DNA of 64,000 bases from JBKPNJ01 sp963695705 (GTDB lineage Bacteria > Actinomycetota > Actinomycetes > Propionibacteriales > Nocardioidaceae): the NCBI GenBank assembly GCA_963695705.1, contig CAVOHB010000009.1:930001-994000 (forward strand), read 5' to 3'. Numbering within the stretch: the stretch's first letter is position 1; each line of letters opens with the position of its first letter. The notes under the pieces are model-generated. The model searched no databases and was not told the DNA's origin. It worked only from the letters and a program-made list of their open reading frames with translations. Made by a program: the position numbers and the translations under genes. Below, in pieces: positions 35,787-44,483 of this stretch.

Positions 35787-37568
35787 TCAGCCTTCGGTCT
35801 GCTGGGTCGCCCAGGAGGCGTGCAGTCGCTGGTAGACACCCGGCTGCGCCACCAGCACGCGATGCGGTCCGCGCTGGACCAGCCGCCCGTCGTCGAAGAC
35901 CAGGATCTCGTCCGCCGCTTCCGCGGTGGCGAGCCGGTGCGCGATCGTCACCGCTGTCCGCCCGGCCAGCAGCTTCTCCAGTGCACGTGAGATCCGCACC
36001 TCGGTGGCCGGGTCCACGGCACTGGTCGCCTCGTCGAGCACCAGCAGGTCCGGATCGGCGAGGTAGGCCCTGGCCAGGGCCACCAGTTGCCGCTCCCCCG
36101 ACGACAGCGACTGGCCACGCTGGCCGACCGGGGTCGCCAACCCGAGCGGAAGCCCGTCGAGCCAGTCGTCCAGCCCCAGGTCGCGCACGGCGCTGTCGAT
36201 GTGAGCCTCGGCAGTCCCCGGACGGCCGTACTCGATGTTCTCCAGAAGCGTGGCGTCGAACAGGTAGCCCTCCTGAGGCACCATCACGACACGCTGTCGC
36301 AGGGACGCGAAGCTGACGTCCGGCAACGGCTGTCCGTCGAGCAGAACGTGACCGCTGGTGGGATCCATCAACCGGGTCATCAGCTTGGCGAAGGTGGTCT
36401 TGCCAGAGCCCGTCTCTCCGACGACGGCCACACGCGACCGCGGCACAACGGTGACACTGACGTCGTGCAGGACCGGAGGCCCGTCGGGGTACGCGAAGCC
36501 GACGTGCTCGAAGTCGACCCGCACCGGACCACGCGGCAGCACCACCCCGGCGTCGCCGGGGTCGACCACGTCGGCAGGGGTGTCGAGGATGCCGATGACG
36601 CGCCGCCAGCTGGCGATCGCGTTCTGCGCGTCGGTGAGCACCTGGGTGCCGAGCTGGACAGGTCCGACGAACAGCGTCACGAGGAACGCGAACGCGAGCA
36701 CCTCGCCCGCGGTGAGCTGCCCGTCGACGCCGAGCAGCACGCCGACGACGATCACCCCGGCGTTCGCGAGACCGGCTGCCAGGCCGCCCATCGAGAACGT
36801 CACCGCGACGAGACTCTGTGCCTTCGTCATCGCGGCCCGCTGCCGGTCGATCGCGACGTCGATGCGGCGCTGGGTGCGCGCCTCGATCGCGTACGCGCGG
36901 ACGACCTCGGCCCCCACGACGGGTTCGGAGATCGCCGACAGCATCTCTCCGACCAGCCGTCGCGCGCTCGAATAGGCGCTGGTCAGCCGGGACTGGAAGT
37001 AGCGCAGGGACCCCAGCAGCGGGGTGAAGCAGACCCAGACCACGATCGTCAGCTGCCACGAGTACGCCAGCATCACCACGGTGGCGATGAGGATCTGGCC
37101 GATGCTGATCACCGAGATGATGCCGCCGAACTGAAGGAACAGTGAAACCTGGTCGACGTCGCTGGTGACCCGGGAGACGAGCGCGCCGCGGCGCTCGGTG
37201 TTCTGGGTGAGCACGGGGAGGTCGTGGACGTGCCGGAACGCCTTGATCCGCAAGGTGGCGAGGCCGCGTTCGCTGCTCGTGAACAGCCGGATGTTCATCA
37301 GGGTCGCGCATCCGGCGGTGACCAGGATCGCCACCGCGGCGACGGCGGTCATCTCCCAGACCACGCCGGAGTCGGGCCCACCGGGTGCGTCCAGACCGCG
37401 GTCGATGGTCTGCTGCACGGTGATCGGCACCACCACCCTGCCGATGGTGGCGACGAGTGAGAGCGCGAGCGTCGTCCAGATGCCCAGGGTGAGCTCCGGT
37501 GAGAGGGCGAATCCCCGGCGCAGGGTGCGGATCGCGGAGGACTCCTCGCCGGTCGACATGGTGCTCAT
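35787..37568 (-). CDS. ABC exporter half-transporter (type IV membrane domain plus ATPase), second gene of pair
   Basis: 593 residues. A six-helix membrane domain (about residues 25-320) is followed by the ATPase. Walker A is VVGETGSGKTTFAKL, the signature is GQSLSSGERQL (SSGE rather than SGGQ), Walker B is LLVLDEATSAVD, and the H-loop is VTIAHRLAT. The Glu after Walker B is present, so this half should hydrolyse ATP. It overlaps the partner gene by 4 bp, and the two probably form a heterodimeric lipid, drug or peptide exporter. The substrate is unknown. Confidence 0.92.
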   Translation of the reverse strand: MSTMSTGEESSAIRTLRRGFALSPELTLGIWTTLALSLVATIGRVVVPITVQQTIDRGLDAPGGPDSGVVWEMTAVAAVAILVTAGCATLMNIRLFTSSERGLATLRIKAFRHVHDLPVLTQNTERRGALVSRVTSDVDQVSLFLQFGGIISVISIGQILIATVVMLAYSWQLTIVVWVCFTPLLGSLRYFQSRLTSAYSSARRLVGEMLSAISEPVVGAEVVRAYAIEARTQRRIDVAIDRQRAAMTKAQSLVAVTFSMGGLAAGLANAGVIVVGVLLGVDGQLTAGEVLAFAFLVTLFVGPVQLGTQVLTDAQNAIASWRRVIGILDTPADVVDPGDAGVVLPRGPVRVDFEHVGFAYPDGPPVLHDVSVTVVPRSRVAVVGETGSGKTTFAKLMTRLMDPTSGHVLLDGQPLPDVSFASLRQRVVMVPQEGYLFDATLLENIEYGRPGTAEAHIDSAVRDLGLDDWLDGLPLGLATPVGQRGQSLSSGERQLVALARAYLADPDLLVLDEATSAVDPATEVRISRALEKLLAGRTAVTIAHRLATAEAADEILVFDDGRLVQRGPHRVLVAQPGVYQRLHASWATQQTEG

Positions 37569-39388
37569 ACGCCCACCTCCTCACCCTCCTCGACCACGGC
37601 TCGCCGGCGAGCGGCTTCGCGCGCGTATGCGGTGACCAGGTGGCGGTATCCGGGAGACGTCTCGACCAATTGCTCGTGGGGTCCGCGGTCGGCGATGCGC
37701 CCGTCCTCGACGAACAGCACCTCGTCGGACAGCATGATCGTGGCCGGTCGGTACGCGATCACGAGCACCGTCGTCCCGGCCGTGAGCCCGCCCGGCTCCC
37801 GCAGCGCTTGCAGGATGCGCGCCTCGACCTCGGGGTCGACCGCGCTGGTGGCGTCATCGAGGATGAGCAGCCGTGGGCGGCGGACCAGTGCCCGCGCCAG
37901 CGCGAGCCGCTGGCGCTGCCCACCCGACAGGGACGCCCCACGCTCGGCGAGCCGCGTGTCGAGTCCACCAGGCAGGGCGCGAACGAACTCCGCGGCCTGG
38001 GCGACCTCGAGAGCGGCCCAGATCTCCTCGTCGGTGATGTCGCGGTCGAGTGCCACGTTGTCCCGGATCGTGTCGTCGAACAGGAAGGTCTGCTGGGCCA
38101 CCAGCGCAACCGATCCCGCGACCGCCCCCGCTGCCAGGTCGCGCAGATCGACGCCGTCCAGCAGGACGCGGCCCGCCGCCGGGTCGACCAGCCGGACCAG
38201 CAGCATGCTCAGCGTGCTCTTGCCGGTGGCCGTGGGGCCGACGAGAGCGGCGATCCGGCCCGGCTGCACGGTGAACGACATGTCGCGGAGGACGACGTGT
38301 TCGTCGTAGGCGAAGCTGAGCTCCTCGACCGCAAGACTGGCCGGTCCGGCGACGCCGGTCGAGGTGACCGGTCCGTACGTCACTCCGCCGCTCGCCTGGA
38401 GTACGCGCTGCACGCGGTCCCATCCGACGACGCTGCGCGGGAACTCACCGAGCAGCCAGCCGAACGCCCGGATCGGGAACGCCACGATCGTGAACAGGTA
38501 CGCGACCTGGACGACGTCGCCGGTGTCGGTCACGCCGGTCTTGACCCTGGCGACGCCGACGAGAAGCACCACGAGGACGCCGAGGCTCGGCAGCGCCTCG
38601 ATCGCCGGGTCGAAGAACCCGCGGACTCGTCCGATCGCGATGTTGGCATCGCGCAGGTTGTGGGCCTGGCGCGCGAAGCGCTGCGTCTCCTCGCTCTCCC
38701 GGCCGAGCGTCTTGACGACGAGCGCGCCGTCGAATGACTCGTGCGCCACTTCGCTGACCTGGGCGCGAAGCGCCTGGGCACGCGTCACCAGTGGCGACTG
38801 CAGACGCTGATAGATGATGTTGACGGCGAACACCGCGGGGAAGACGAGCAGTCCGATTGCGGTCAGCACCAGGTCGGCGGTGGCCATCGCCGCGATGGCG
38901 ACCAGCAGCATCGCGACCACGCCGACGGCCATCGGGAGGGGCGCGATCGGTGCCCACGCCGCCTCGACGTCGGCGTTCGCGTTGGACAGCAGTTCACCGG
39001 TGGAGTGCTGGTGATGCCAGGACAGCGGAAGTCGGAGGTACTGGCGGGTGACCTGCTGGCGGTAGGAGGCCTGCATCCGGTACTGCATGATGCCGCCTCC
39101 CAGCCGGCGGCCGACGATGCCGACCGCGCGCAGGATCGCGACACCGACGAACAATGCGACCACGGCGACCAGCAGTGATCCCTCGGCGTGACCGGTGTCG
39201 ATGCTCGGGATCACCACTGCGTTCGTCGCCCAGCCGATCACCCAGGCGTCGGCGACCGTGAGTGCCCCGAACAAGACGCTGCCCAGCACGCTGAGCGTGA
39301 AGACCGTTGGCTGCTCCCGGATGGCGACCCCGAGGACGGCGAAACCTCGCCTCAGCGTGTCGGGGTTCGATCGTGGTTTCGCCGCCAC
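37565..39388 (-). CDS. ABC exporter half-transporter, first gene of pair
   Basis: 607 residues. The membrane domain is at about 30-325, and the ATPase follows with Walker A LVGPTATGKSTLSML, signature GASLSGGQRQRLALARAL and Walker B LLILDDATSAVD. Asp rather than Glu follows Walker B, and the switch region reads VIAYRPATI with Tyr where the H-loop His normally is. These changes suggest a degenerate ATP site in this half, as in asymmetric heterodimeric exporters. It is co-transcribed with the second half (ATGA overlap). The gene is divergent from the TIGR03085 gene at 39449. Confidence 0.92.
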   Translation of the reverse strand: MAAKPRSNPDTLRRGFAVLGVAIREQPTVFTLSVLGSVLFGALTVADAWVIGWATNAVVIPSIDTGHAEGSLLVAVVALFVGVAILRAVGIVGRRLGGGIMQYRMQASYRQQVTRQYLRLPLSWHHQHSTGELLSNANADVEAAWAPIAPLPMAVGVVAMLLVAIAAMATADLVLTAIGLLVFPAVFAVNIIYQRLQSPLVTRAQALRAQVSEVAHESFDGALVVKTLGRESEETQRFARQAHNLRDANIAIGRVRGFFDPAIEALPSLGVLVVLLVGVARVKTGVTDTGDVVQVAYLFTIVAFPIRAFGWLLGEFPRSVVGWDRVQRVLQASGGVTYGPVTSTGVAGPASLAVEELSFAYDEHVVLRDMSFTVQPGRIAALVGPTATGKSTLSMLLVRLVDPAAGRVLLDGVDLRDLAAGAVAGSVALVAQQTFLFDDTIRDNVALDRDITDEEIWAALEVAQAAEFVRALPGGLDTRLAERGASLSGGQRQRLALARALVRRPRLLILDDATSAVDPEVEARILQALREPGGLTAGTTVLVIAYRPATIMLSDEVLFVEDGRIADRGPHEQLVETSPGYRHLVTAYAREAARRRAVVEEGEEVGV

Positions 39389-39448
39389 CAGGCTCCTCTC
39401 GCGTCATCAACGGTCTGGGCAGTACGTGGGCAACTCTACGATCGGGGC

Positions 39449-40065
39449 ATGGACAGTCTCTCCAGGACCGAACGGGCGGGTCTGTGCGACCTGCTGGACG
39501 ATGTGGGACCGAACGCACCGACTCTGTGCGCCGGCTGGACGGCGCTTGACCTGGCCGCGCACCTGCGGCTGCGGGAGGCCAACCCCGTCGCCGCCGCGGC
39601 GATCGTGCTGCCGCGCGCGCACCGGCTGACCGATCGCGGCATGGACAAGCTCAAGTCCCGGCTGTCGTTCGCCGAGATCGTGGACCGGGTCGCCGTGGCC
39701 CGCCGGTCTGGTCGGCGTTCGGCTGGCCGAGGGTCGAGCCCGCCGTCAACACGATCGAGTTCTTCGTCCACCACGAGGACGTCCTGCGAGCGAGCAGTCC
39801 GGAGCACAGGCGTGAGCTGTCGAGCCGCGACCAGGACGAGATCTGGTCCCGCGCCGGTTGGTCAGGCAAGGCCTTCGCCCACGGCGCCTCGGTCGGTCTC
39901 GAGCTGGTGCGGACAGACGTTCCCGCGTCGATCCGGATCAGGGACGGTGAGCCGAGCGTGGCGATCCGGGGGCTGCCGAGCGAGCTGACCCTGTATCTCT
40001 ACGGGCGCTCGGTCGTCGACGTCGACCTCGACGGGCCGCCCGCCGCGGTGTCCACTCTGACCTGA
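39449..40065 (+). pseudogene. TIGR03085-type metal-binding protein (mycothiol-enzyme fold), frameshifted
   Basis: The start MDSLSRTERAGLCDLLDDVG and LCAGWTALDLAAHLRLREA with its metal-binding His are typical of the family. So is the later part GPPVWSAFGWPRVEPAVNTI followed by EFFVHHEDVLRASSPEHR. The two parts are in different frames. A one-base loss near 39692-39697 explains it. The rest to the stop TGA (40063-40065) is intact (SELTLYLYGRSVVDVDLDG). Family proteins are DinB-like four-helix bundles, often with mycothiol-dependent relatives. Exact function is unknown. The 3' end overlaps hisF by 67 bp tail to tail. A sequencing error is possible. Confidence 0.82.
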
Positions 40066-40823
40066 CGCACCGTGTGCCCGGCCCGCGCCAGCGCCGCTTT
40101 CACGTCCCTGACTCGCAGGTCGCCGAAGTGGAACACGCTGGCGGCGAGTACGGCGTCGGCTCCGGCATCGACGGCCGGAGCGAAGTGGTCGACCCGGCCG
40201 GCGCCACCGCTGGCGATGAGAGGGACGCGGACGGCGGCGCGGGTCGCCTGGATCATCTCCAGGTCGAAGCCCTTGCGGGTGCCGTCGGCGTCCATCGAGT
40301 TGAGCAGGATCTCCCCGACGCCGAGCCCGGTCGCTCGTCGCGCCCAGTCGAGCGCGTCCAGCCCGGTGCCACGGCCGCCCCCGTGGGTCGTCACCTCGTA
40401 GCCCGAGTCGGTGGCGGCCGACCGCCGCGCGTCGACGGAGAGGACCAGGACCTGCGACCCGAACCTCTCGGCGATCTCGGCGATGATGTCCGGCCGGAGA
40501 ATGGCCGCGGTGTTGACCGCAACCTTGTCGGCACCTGCGCGCAGCAGCCGGTCCACGTCGTCGACGGAGCGGACGCCACCCCCGACGGTCAACGGGATGA
40601 AGACCTGTTCGGCGGTACGCCGGACCAGGTCGTAGGTGGTCTCTCTCGCCTGCTTCGAGGCCGAGATGTCGAGGAACGTGAGCTCGTCGGCGCCTTCGCG
40701 GTCATACAGGTGCGCCAGTTCGACTGGATCCCCGGCGTCCCGCAGACCGGTGAAGTTCACCCCCTTGACCACCCGCCCGTTGTCCACGTCGAGACAGGGG
40801 ATGACTCGTACGGCCAGGTTCAC
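39999..40823 (-). CDS. hisF: imidazole glycerol phosphate synthase cyclase subunit
   Basis: 274 residues. VRVIPCLDVDNGRVVKGVNF has the first catalytic Asp. VLVLSVDARRSA has the second. GGGVRSVDDVDRLLRAGADK and PLIASGGAGRVDHFAPAVDA are the phosphate loops. It uses ammonia from HisH to make imidazole glycerol phosphate and AICAR. GTG 40821-40823 overlaps the priA stop (GTGA). The last 20 residues (VRQVRVDTAAGGPSRSTSTT) go beyond the usual end and lie antisense to the TIGR03085 gene, so the stop seems to have shifted downstream. Confidence 0.95.
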   Translation of the reverse strand: MNLAVRVIPCLDVDNGRVVKGVNFTGLRDAGDPVELAHLYDREGADELTFLDISASKQARETTYDLVRRTAEQVFIPLTVGGGVRSVDDVDRLLRAGADKVAVNTAAILRPDIIAEIAERFGSQVLVLSVDARRSAATDSGYEVTTHGGGRGTGLDALDWARRATGLGVGEILLNSMDADGTRKGFDLEMIQATRAAVRVPLIASGGAGRVDHFAPAVDAGADAVLAASVFHFGDLRVRDVKAALARAGHTVRQVRVDTAAGGPSRSTSTTERP

Positions 40824-41557
40824 GCCGCGCCGATCTGGGCGGTGACGGCGAGCGCCGCCTCGAGCGTGAACGCGCCGGTGTACAGAGCGGTGCCGATGAT
40901 CGCCCCCTCGATCCCGAGCGGGGTCAGCTCGGCGAGAGCGCGCAGGTCAGCCAGGCTTGCCACGCCACCCGAGGCGATGACCGGCTTCTCGGTGTGCTGG
41001 CACACCGAGCACAGCAGGTCGAGGTTCAACCCGTGCAGCATGCCGTCCCGCTCGACGTCGGTCACCACGTAGCGCTCGCATCCCGCCCGGTTCAGCCGGT
41101 CCAGGACGTCGAAGAGCTGCCCCCCTTCCTGCGTCCAGCCCCGGGCCGCGAGCGTGGTGCCGCGCACGTCGAGCGCGACGGCGACGCGGTCCCCGTACTC
41201 ACCGATGACCTGGGCACACCACGACGGGTGCTCCAGCGCTGCGGTGCCGATGTTGACGCGACGACACCCCGTCGCCAGCGCGGCCGCCAGGCTGGCCTCG
41301 TCGCGGATGCCGCCGGACAGCTCGACGGCGACATCGAGCCGCCCGACCAGATCCTGGAAGAGGTCACTGTTGTCGCCGCGACCGAAGGCGGCGTCCAGGT
41401 CGACCAGGTGGATCCACTCGGCGCCCGCCCGCTGCCAGGAGAGGGCAGCCTCCACCGGATCACCGAAGTCGCGCTCGCTGCCGGGGACTCCCTGAACCAG
41501 CTGGACGGCTCTGCCCGCGGACACGTCGACGGCCGGGAGCAGCACCAGTGACGACAT
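40820..41557 (-). CDS. priA: bifunctional HisA/TrpF isomerase
   Basis: 245 residues. PriA isomerises both ProFAR (histidine pathway) and phosphoribosyl-anthranilate (tryptophan pathway). LLPAVDVSAGRAVQLVQG holds the general base Asp, VTDVERDGMLHG holds the general acid Asp, and VALDVRGTTLAARGW carries the Arg associated with dual substrates. The absence of a separate trpF beside trpC agrees with the dual role. The ATG start lies at 41555-41557. It overlaps hisF by 4 bp and is separated from hisH by the small lipoprotein gene. Confidence 0.93.
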   Translation of the reverse strand: MSSLVLLPAVDVSAGRAVQLVQGVPGSERDFGDPVEAALSWQRAGAEWIHLVDLDAAFGRGDNSDLFQDLVGRLDVAVELSGGIRDEASLAAALATGCRRVNIGTAALEHPSWCAQVIGEYGDRVAVALDVRGTTLAARGWTQEGGQLFDVLDRLNRAGCERYVVTDVERDGMLHGLNLDLLCSVCQHTEKPVIASGGVASLADLRALAELTPLGIEGAIIGTALYTGAFTLEAALAVTAQIGAA

Positions 41558-41579
41558 GGTGGGAAGCGTAGTGGGAGGC

Positions 41580-42041
41580 TCAGCCGACGAGCCCGAGAAG
41601 GTCGTCCAGCGGCGCGGCCTGCCGCTGTGCCTCCGAGGTGGCGAACTGACGGCTGCTGCCGTCGCTGTAGACCACCGAGACCGAATAGCTGAAATGGTCG
41701 CAGCAGATGTCCTTGGCCCTGGTCGTCGGCATCGACTGGAACTCGCTGGACGAGGCGATGTCGAGCACGCGGCGGACGTCTGCCGCGCTCATTCCCGGGG
41801 GCGGAGCGCCGCCGGCGGAGATCGTCCAGGTCCGGTCGAGGCTGGCGAGTCCGCCGGTCTGGTGGACGACGACCTTCGTCGCCGTCGCTGACGCGTCGGC
41901 GCTGCCGGCCCCCGGTGTCTCGGTACCGGTCGCGGCCGCCGCGGGTGAGGCGGCGGGCTGATCGCCGCAGCCGGAGACCAGGACGCCGACGATGACGACG
42001 GAGGCGGACAACGTCGCGATTCGAGAACTGAGTGCGCTCAC
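41580..42041 (-). CDS. small lipoprotein inside the his operon, emfourin-like C-terminal domain
   Basis: About 153 residues from the GTG at 42039-42041. A signal peptide with lipobox (VVIVGVLVSGC, Cys at about residue 25) is followed by an Ala/Thr-rich linker. A domain of about 95 residues begins KVVVHQTGGLASLDRTWTI and ends SEAQRQAAPLDDLLGLV. The order of strands and the D-x-Y-x-V pattern resemble protealysin-inhibitor emfourin domains, but this is only a visual match. Two adjacent Cys (DICCDHF) are unusual. It lies 38 bp after hisH and 22 bp before priA. It has no obvious place in histidine synthesis. Confidence 0.65.
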   Translation of the reverse strand: MSALSSRIATLSASVVIVGVLVSGCGDQPAASPAAAATGTETPGAGSADASATATKVVVHQTGGLASLDRTWTISAGGAPPPGMSAADVRRVLDIASSSEFQSMPTTRAKDICCDHFSYSVSVVYSDGSSRQFATSEAQRQAAPLDDLLGLVG

Positions 42042-42079
42042 GGCGTTCAGACGCGCTCGTCGCTGGTCCGGTTCCGGCG

Positions 42080-42808
42080 TCACAGTGAGCCGACCCAGTT
42101 GCGCAGCAACCTTGCACCGGCCGCCCCGGACTTCTCCGGGTGGAACTGGGTTGCGACCAGCGGTCCGTTCTCGACCGCGGCCACGAATCGGTCTCCTGCG
42201 TACGAGGTCCAGGTCACCCGCGGTGGACGCATCGGCCGGCGCGGCACGAGTGTCCACTCGCGCACGCCGTAGGAGTGCACGAAGTAGAACCGCTCGTCCG
42301 GCACCCCGTCGAACAGCGTGGAGCCGGGCGGTGACCCGACGGTGTTCCAGCCCATGTGCGGCAGGACTCCCGCGTGCAGCCGCTCGACTACGCCTGGCCA
42401 TTCGCCGCAGCCGCTGGTCTCCACCCTGTGCTCGAGTCCCCGCTCGAACATGATCTGGAAACCGACGCAGATCCCGAGGACCGGTCGCCCGCCGGCGAGT
42501 CTACGGCCGATGATCTGGTCGCCGCGGACACCGCGCAGACCACGCATGCAGGCGGCGAAGGCGCCTACCCCTGGAACCACGAGCCCGTCGGCGTGCAGCG
42601 CCGACTCCTGGTCCGAGGTGAGGCACACCTGCGCGCCTGCCCGTTCCAGAGCCCGGACGGCCGACCGCAGGTTGCCCGATCCATAGTCGAGGACGACGAC
42701 CCGTGGGGCCGCCGGCGCACTCTTCAGGCTGTGTGCCTCCGGCGCACTCTTCACGCTGTGTGCCTCCGGCGCACTCTTCACGGTGTGTGCCTCCGGCAGA
42801 CTCGTCAC
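42080..42808 (-). CDS. hisH: imidazole glycerol phosphate synthase glutaminase subunit
   Basis: 242 residues. The class I amidotransferase nucleophile is in PVLGICVGFQIMFERG. The His/Glu pair is in VATQFHPEKSGAAG. VVVLDYGSGNLRSAVRALE starts the domain. It releases ammonia from glutamine for HisF. The first 32 residues are not part of the family. They are three to four copies of a 9-residue repeat (SAPEAHSVK), encoded by 27-bp tandem repeats. The GTG start overlaps the hisB stop (GTGA), so the repeats are translated. Confidence 0.93.
   Translation of the reverse strand: MTSLPEAHTVKSAPEAHSVKSAPEAHSLKSAPAAPRVVVLDYGSGNLRSAVRALERAGAQVCLTSDQESALHADGLVVPGVGAFAACMRGLRGVRGDQIIGRRLAGGRPVLGICVGFQIMFERGLEHRVETSGCGEWPGVVERLHAGVLPHMGWNTVGSPPGSTLFDGVPDERFYFVHSYGVREWTLVPRRPMRPPRVTWTSYAGDRFVAAVENGPLVATQFHPEKSGAAGARLLRNWVGSL
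42712..42800 (-). repeat. 27-bp tandem repeats encoding the N-terminus of HisH
   Basis: The block CCGGCGCACTCTTCA recurs at 42712, 42739 and 42766. A degenerate fourth copy (CCGGCAGACTCGTCA) begins at 42793. The period is 27 bp, so the hisH frame is kept. It gives S-A-P-E-A-H-S-V/L-K repeated. Confidence 0.92.
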
Positions 42809-43404
42809 AGGCTGCCCTTCGTGCTCGGGATGCCGGCCTCCCGCGGGTCGACGGCCACCGCGTCGCGCAACGCCCGGGCGAGCGCCTTGAACTGCGCCTC
42901 GACCACGTGATGCGGGTCCCTGCCGGACAGCACGCGGATGTGCAGAGCGAGGCCGGCGGTGGAGGCGAGGGTTTCGAAGACGTGCCGCGTCAGCGAACCG
43001 AGGTACGAGCCGCCCAGCAGGACATACGCCTGGCCCGCCGGTTCACCCGAGTGGACGCAGTACGCGCGTCCGGAGACGTCGACCGCGCACTGCACGAGCG
43101 CCTCGTCGAGGGGGACCAGGGAGTCGCCGAACCGCCGGATCCCGACCTTGTCGCCGAGCGCCGTGCGCAGAGACTGCCCGAGCACGATGGCGACGTCCTC
43201 GACCGTGTGGTGAGCGTCGACGTGGATGTCGCCCTCGGCCTGGACGCGCAGGTCGAACAGCGCGTGCCGCGCAAGCGACGTCAGCATGTGGTCGTAGAAG
43301 GGCACCCCGGTCGACACGTCGGCGCGACCGGTTCCGTCCAGGGCGAGTTCGACGACGACCTTGGACTCCAGGGTGTCGCGCACGACCCGACTCGTCCTGC
43401 TCAT
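42805..43404 (-). CDS. hisB: imidazoleglycerol-phosphate dehydratase
   Basis: 199 residues. It dehydrates imidazole glycerol phosphate using two Mn ions. The metal motifs are VPFYDHMLTSLARHALFD, VDAHHTVEDVAIVLGQSL and DPHHVVEAQFKALARALRDA. Only the dehydratase is present. There is no fused histidinol phosphatase, as is normal outside enterobacteria. ATG 43402-43404 overlaps the hisC stop (ATGA). The longer open frame upstream overlaps hisC and is not used. Confidence 0.96.
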   Translation of the reverse strand: MSRTSRVVRDTLESKVVVELALDGTGRADVSTGVPFYDHMLTSLARHALFDLRVQAEGDIHVDAHHTVEDVAIVLGQSLRTALGDKVGIRRFGDSLVPLDEALVQCAVDVSGRAYCVHSGEPAGQAYVLLGGSYLGSLTRHVFETLASTAGLALHIRVLSGRDPHHVVEAQFKALARALRDAVAVDPREAGIPSTKGSL

Positions 43405-44483
43405 CTGTCCAGCACCTCCAGTAGTGCGCCCCGGAAGGCGGACATCTCCGCTGCCGTACCGATCGACACCCTGAGCCAGCCGACCGGACCAGTCTCTCGT
43501 ATCAGCACACCGCGGCCGAGCAGCCCTTGCCACACGACGTGGCGATCCTCGAACCGCCCGAACATCACGAAGTTAGCGTCGGTGTCGGCGACGGTCAGGT
43601 CGTTGGCGCGCAGCCAGGTCACGGTGGCGTCGCGCTCACGCCGCAGCTCCTCGACCATGGCGAGCAGCTCGCCCCGGTGCCTGAGCGCCGTCAGCGCGAC
43701 TGCCTGCGTGACCGACGAGAGGTGATAGGGCAGTCGCACGATGCGCAGCGCGTCGACGACCGCCGGGTGCGCCGCCAGGTAGCCGAGCCTGGCGCCGGCC
43801 AGTGCGAACGCCTTCGACATCGTCCGCGTCACGACCAGGTGGGGGTACGCCGACAGCAGCTGGAGCGTGCTCGGCGTACCGTCGCGGCGGAACTCCGAGT
43901 AGGCCTCGTCGACGACGACGATCCCGGTGGTGGCAGCGCAGATCGCAGCCACCGTCTCCAGCCGCAGGGCGGTGCCGGTCGGATTGTTCGGCGAGGCGAG
44001 GAGGACAACCGTCGGCCGCTCGGCCCGAATCAGCTCGACCGCCGCCACCGCGTCGACGGTGAAGTCGTCCGCCCGGGCTCCGCTCACGATCGGCGTCAGT
44101 GTGTTGCGGGCATACTCCGGGTACATCGAGTAGGTGGGGGTGAACACCAGCGCCTTGCCCTGCGGACCGCCGAAGGCCTGCAGCAGCTGGAGCATCAGCT
44201 CGTTCGAGCCGTTGGCGGCCCAGAGGTTGTCGGGGGTCAAACCGTGGCCGAGGTAGCCGGCCAGCGCCGTCCGCAGCTCTACCGCCTCGCGGTCGGGGTA
44301 GCGGTTCAGGCTACCGGCGACGGCGGCCACCGCCGCCGCGATGTCGGCCACCACGTCGTCACCGGGCGGGTAGGGGTTCTCGTTGACGTTGAGCCGCACC
44401 GGTACGTCGAGCTGGGGTGCGCCGTACGGGACAAGCCCGCGCAGCTCGGCCCGCAGCGGCAGGGTGGTGGGGTCCGCCATCAT
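43401..44483 (-). CDS. hisC: histidinol-phosphate aminotransferase
   Basis: 360 residues, fold type I PLP enzyme. The PLP Lys is in TRTMSKAFALAGARLGYLA (about residue 228). RLNVNENPYPPG, LWAANGSNELMLQLLQAFGG and SPNNPTGTALRLETV are the family segments. It transaminates imidazole acetol phosphate with glutamate. Start codon ATGATGG offers ATG 44481-44483 or 44478-44480. Both overlap the hisD stop. The open frame upstream, antisense within hisD, is not part of the gene. Confidence 0.95.
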   Translation of the reverse strand: MMADPTTLPLRAELRGLVPYGAPQLDVPVRLNVNENPYPPGDDVVADIAAAVAAVAGSLNRYPDREAVELRTALAGYLGHGLTPDNLWAANGSNELMLQLLQAFGGPQGKALVFTPTYSMYPEYARNTLTPIVSGARADDFTVDAVAAVELIRAERPTVVLLASPNNPTGTALRLETVAAICAATTGIVVVDEAYSEFRRDGTPSTLQLLSAYPHLVVTRTMSKAFALAGARLGYLAAHPAVVDALRIVRLPYHLSSVTQAVALTALRHRGELLAMVEELRRERDATVTWLRANDLTVADTDANFVMFGRFEDRHVVWQGLLGRGVLIRETGPVGWLRVSIGTAAEMSAFRGALLEVLDR

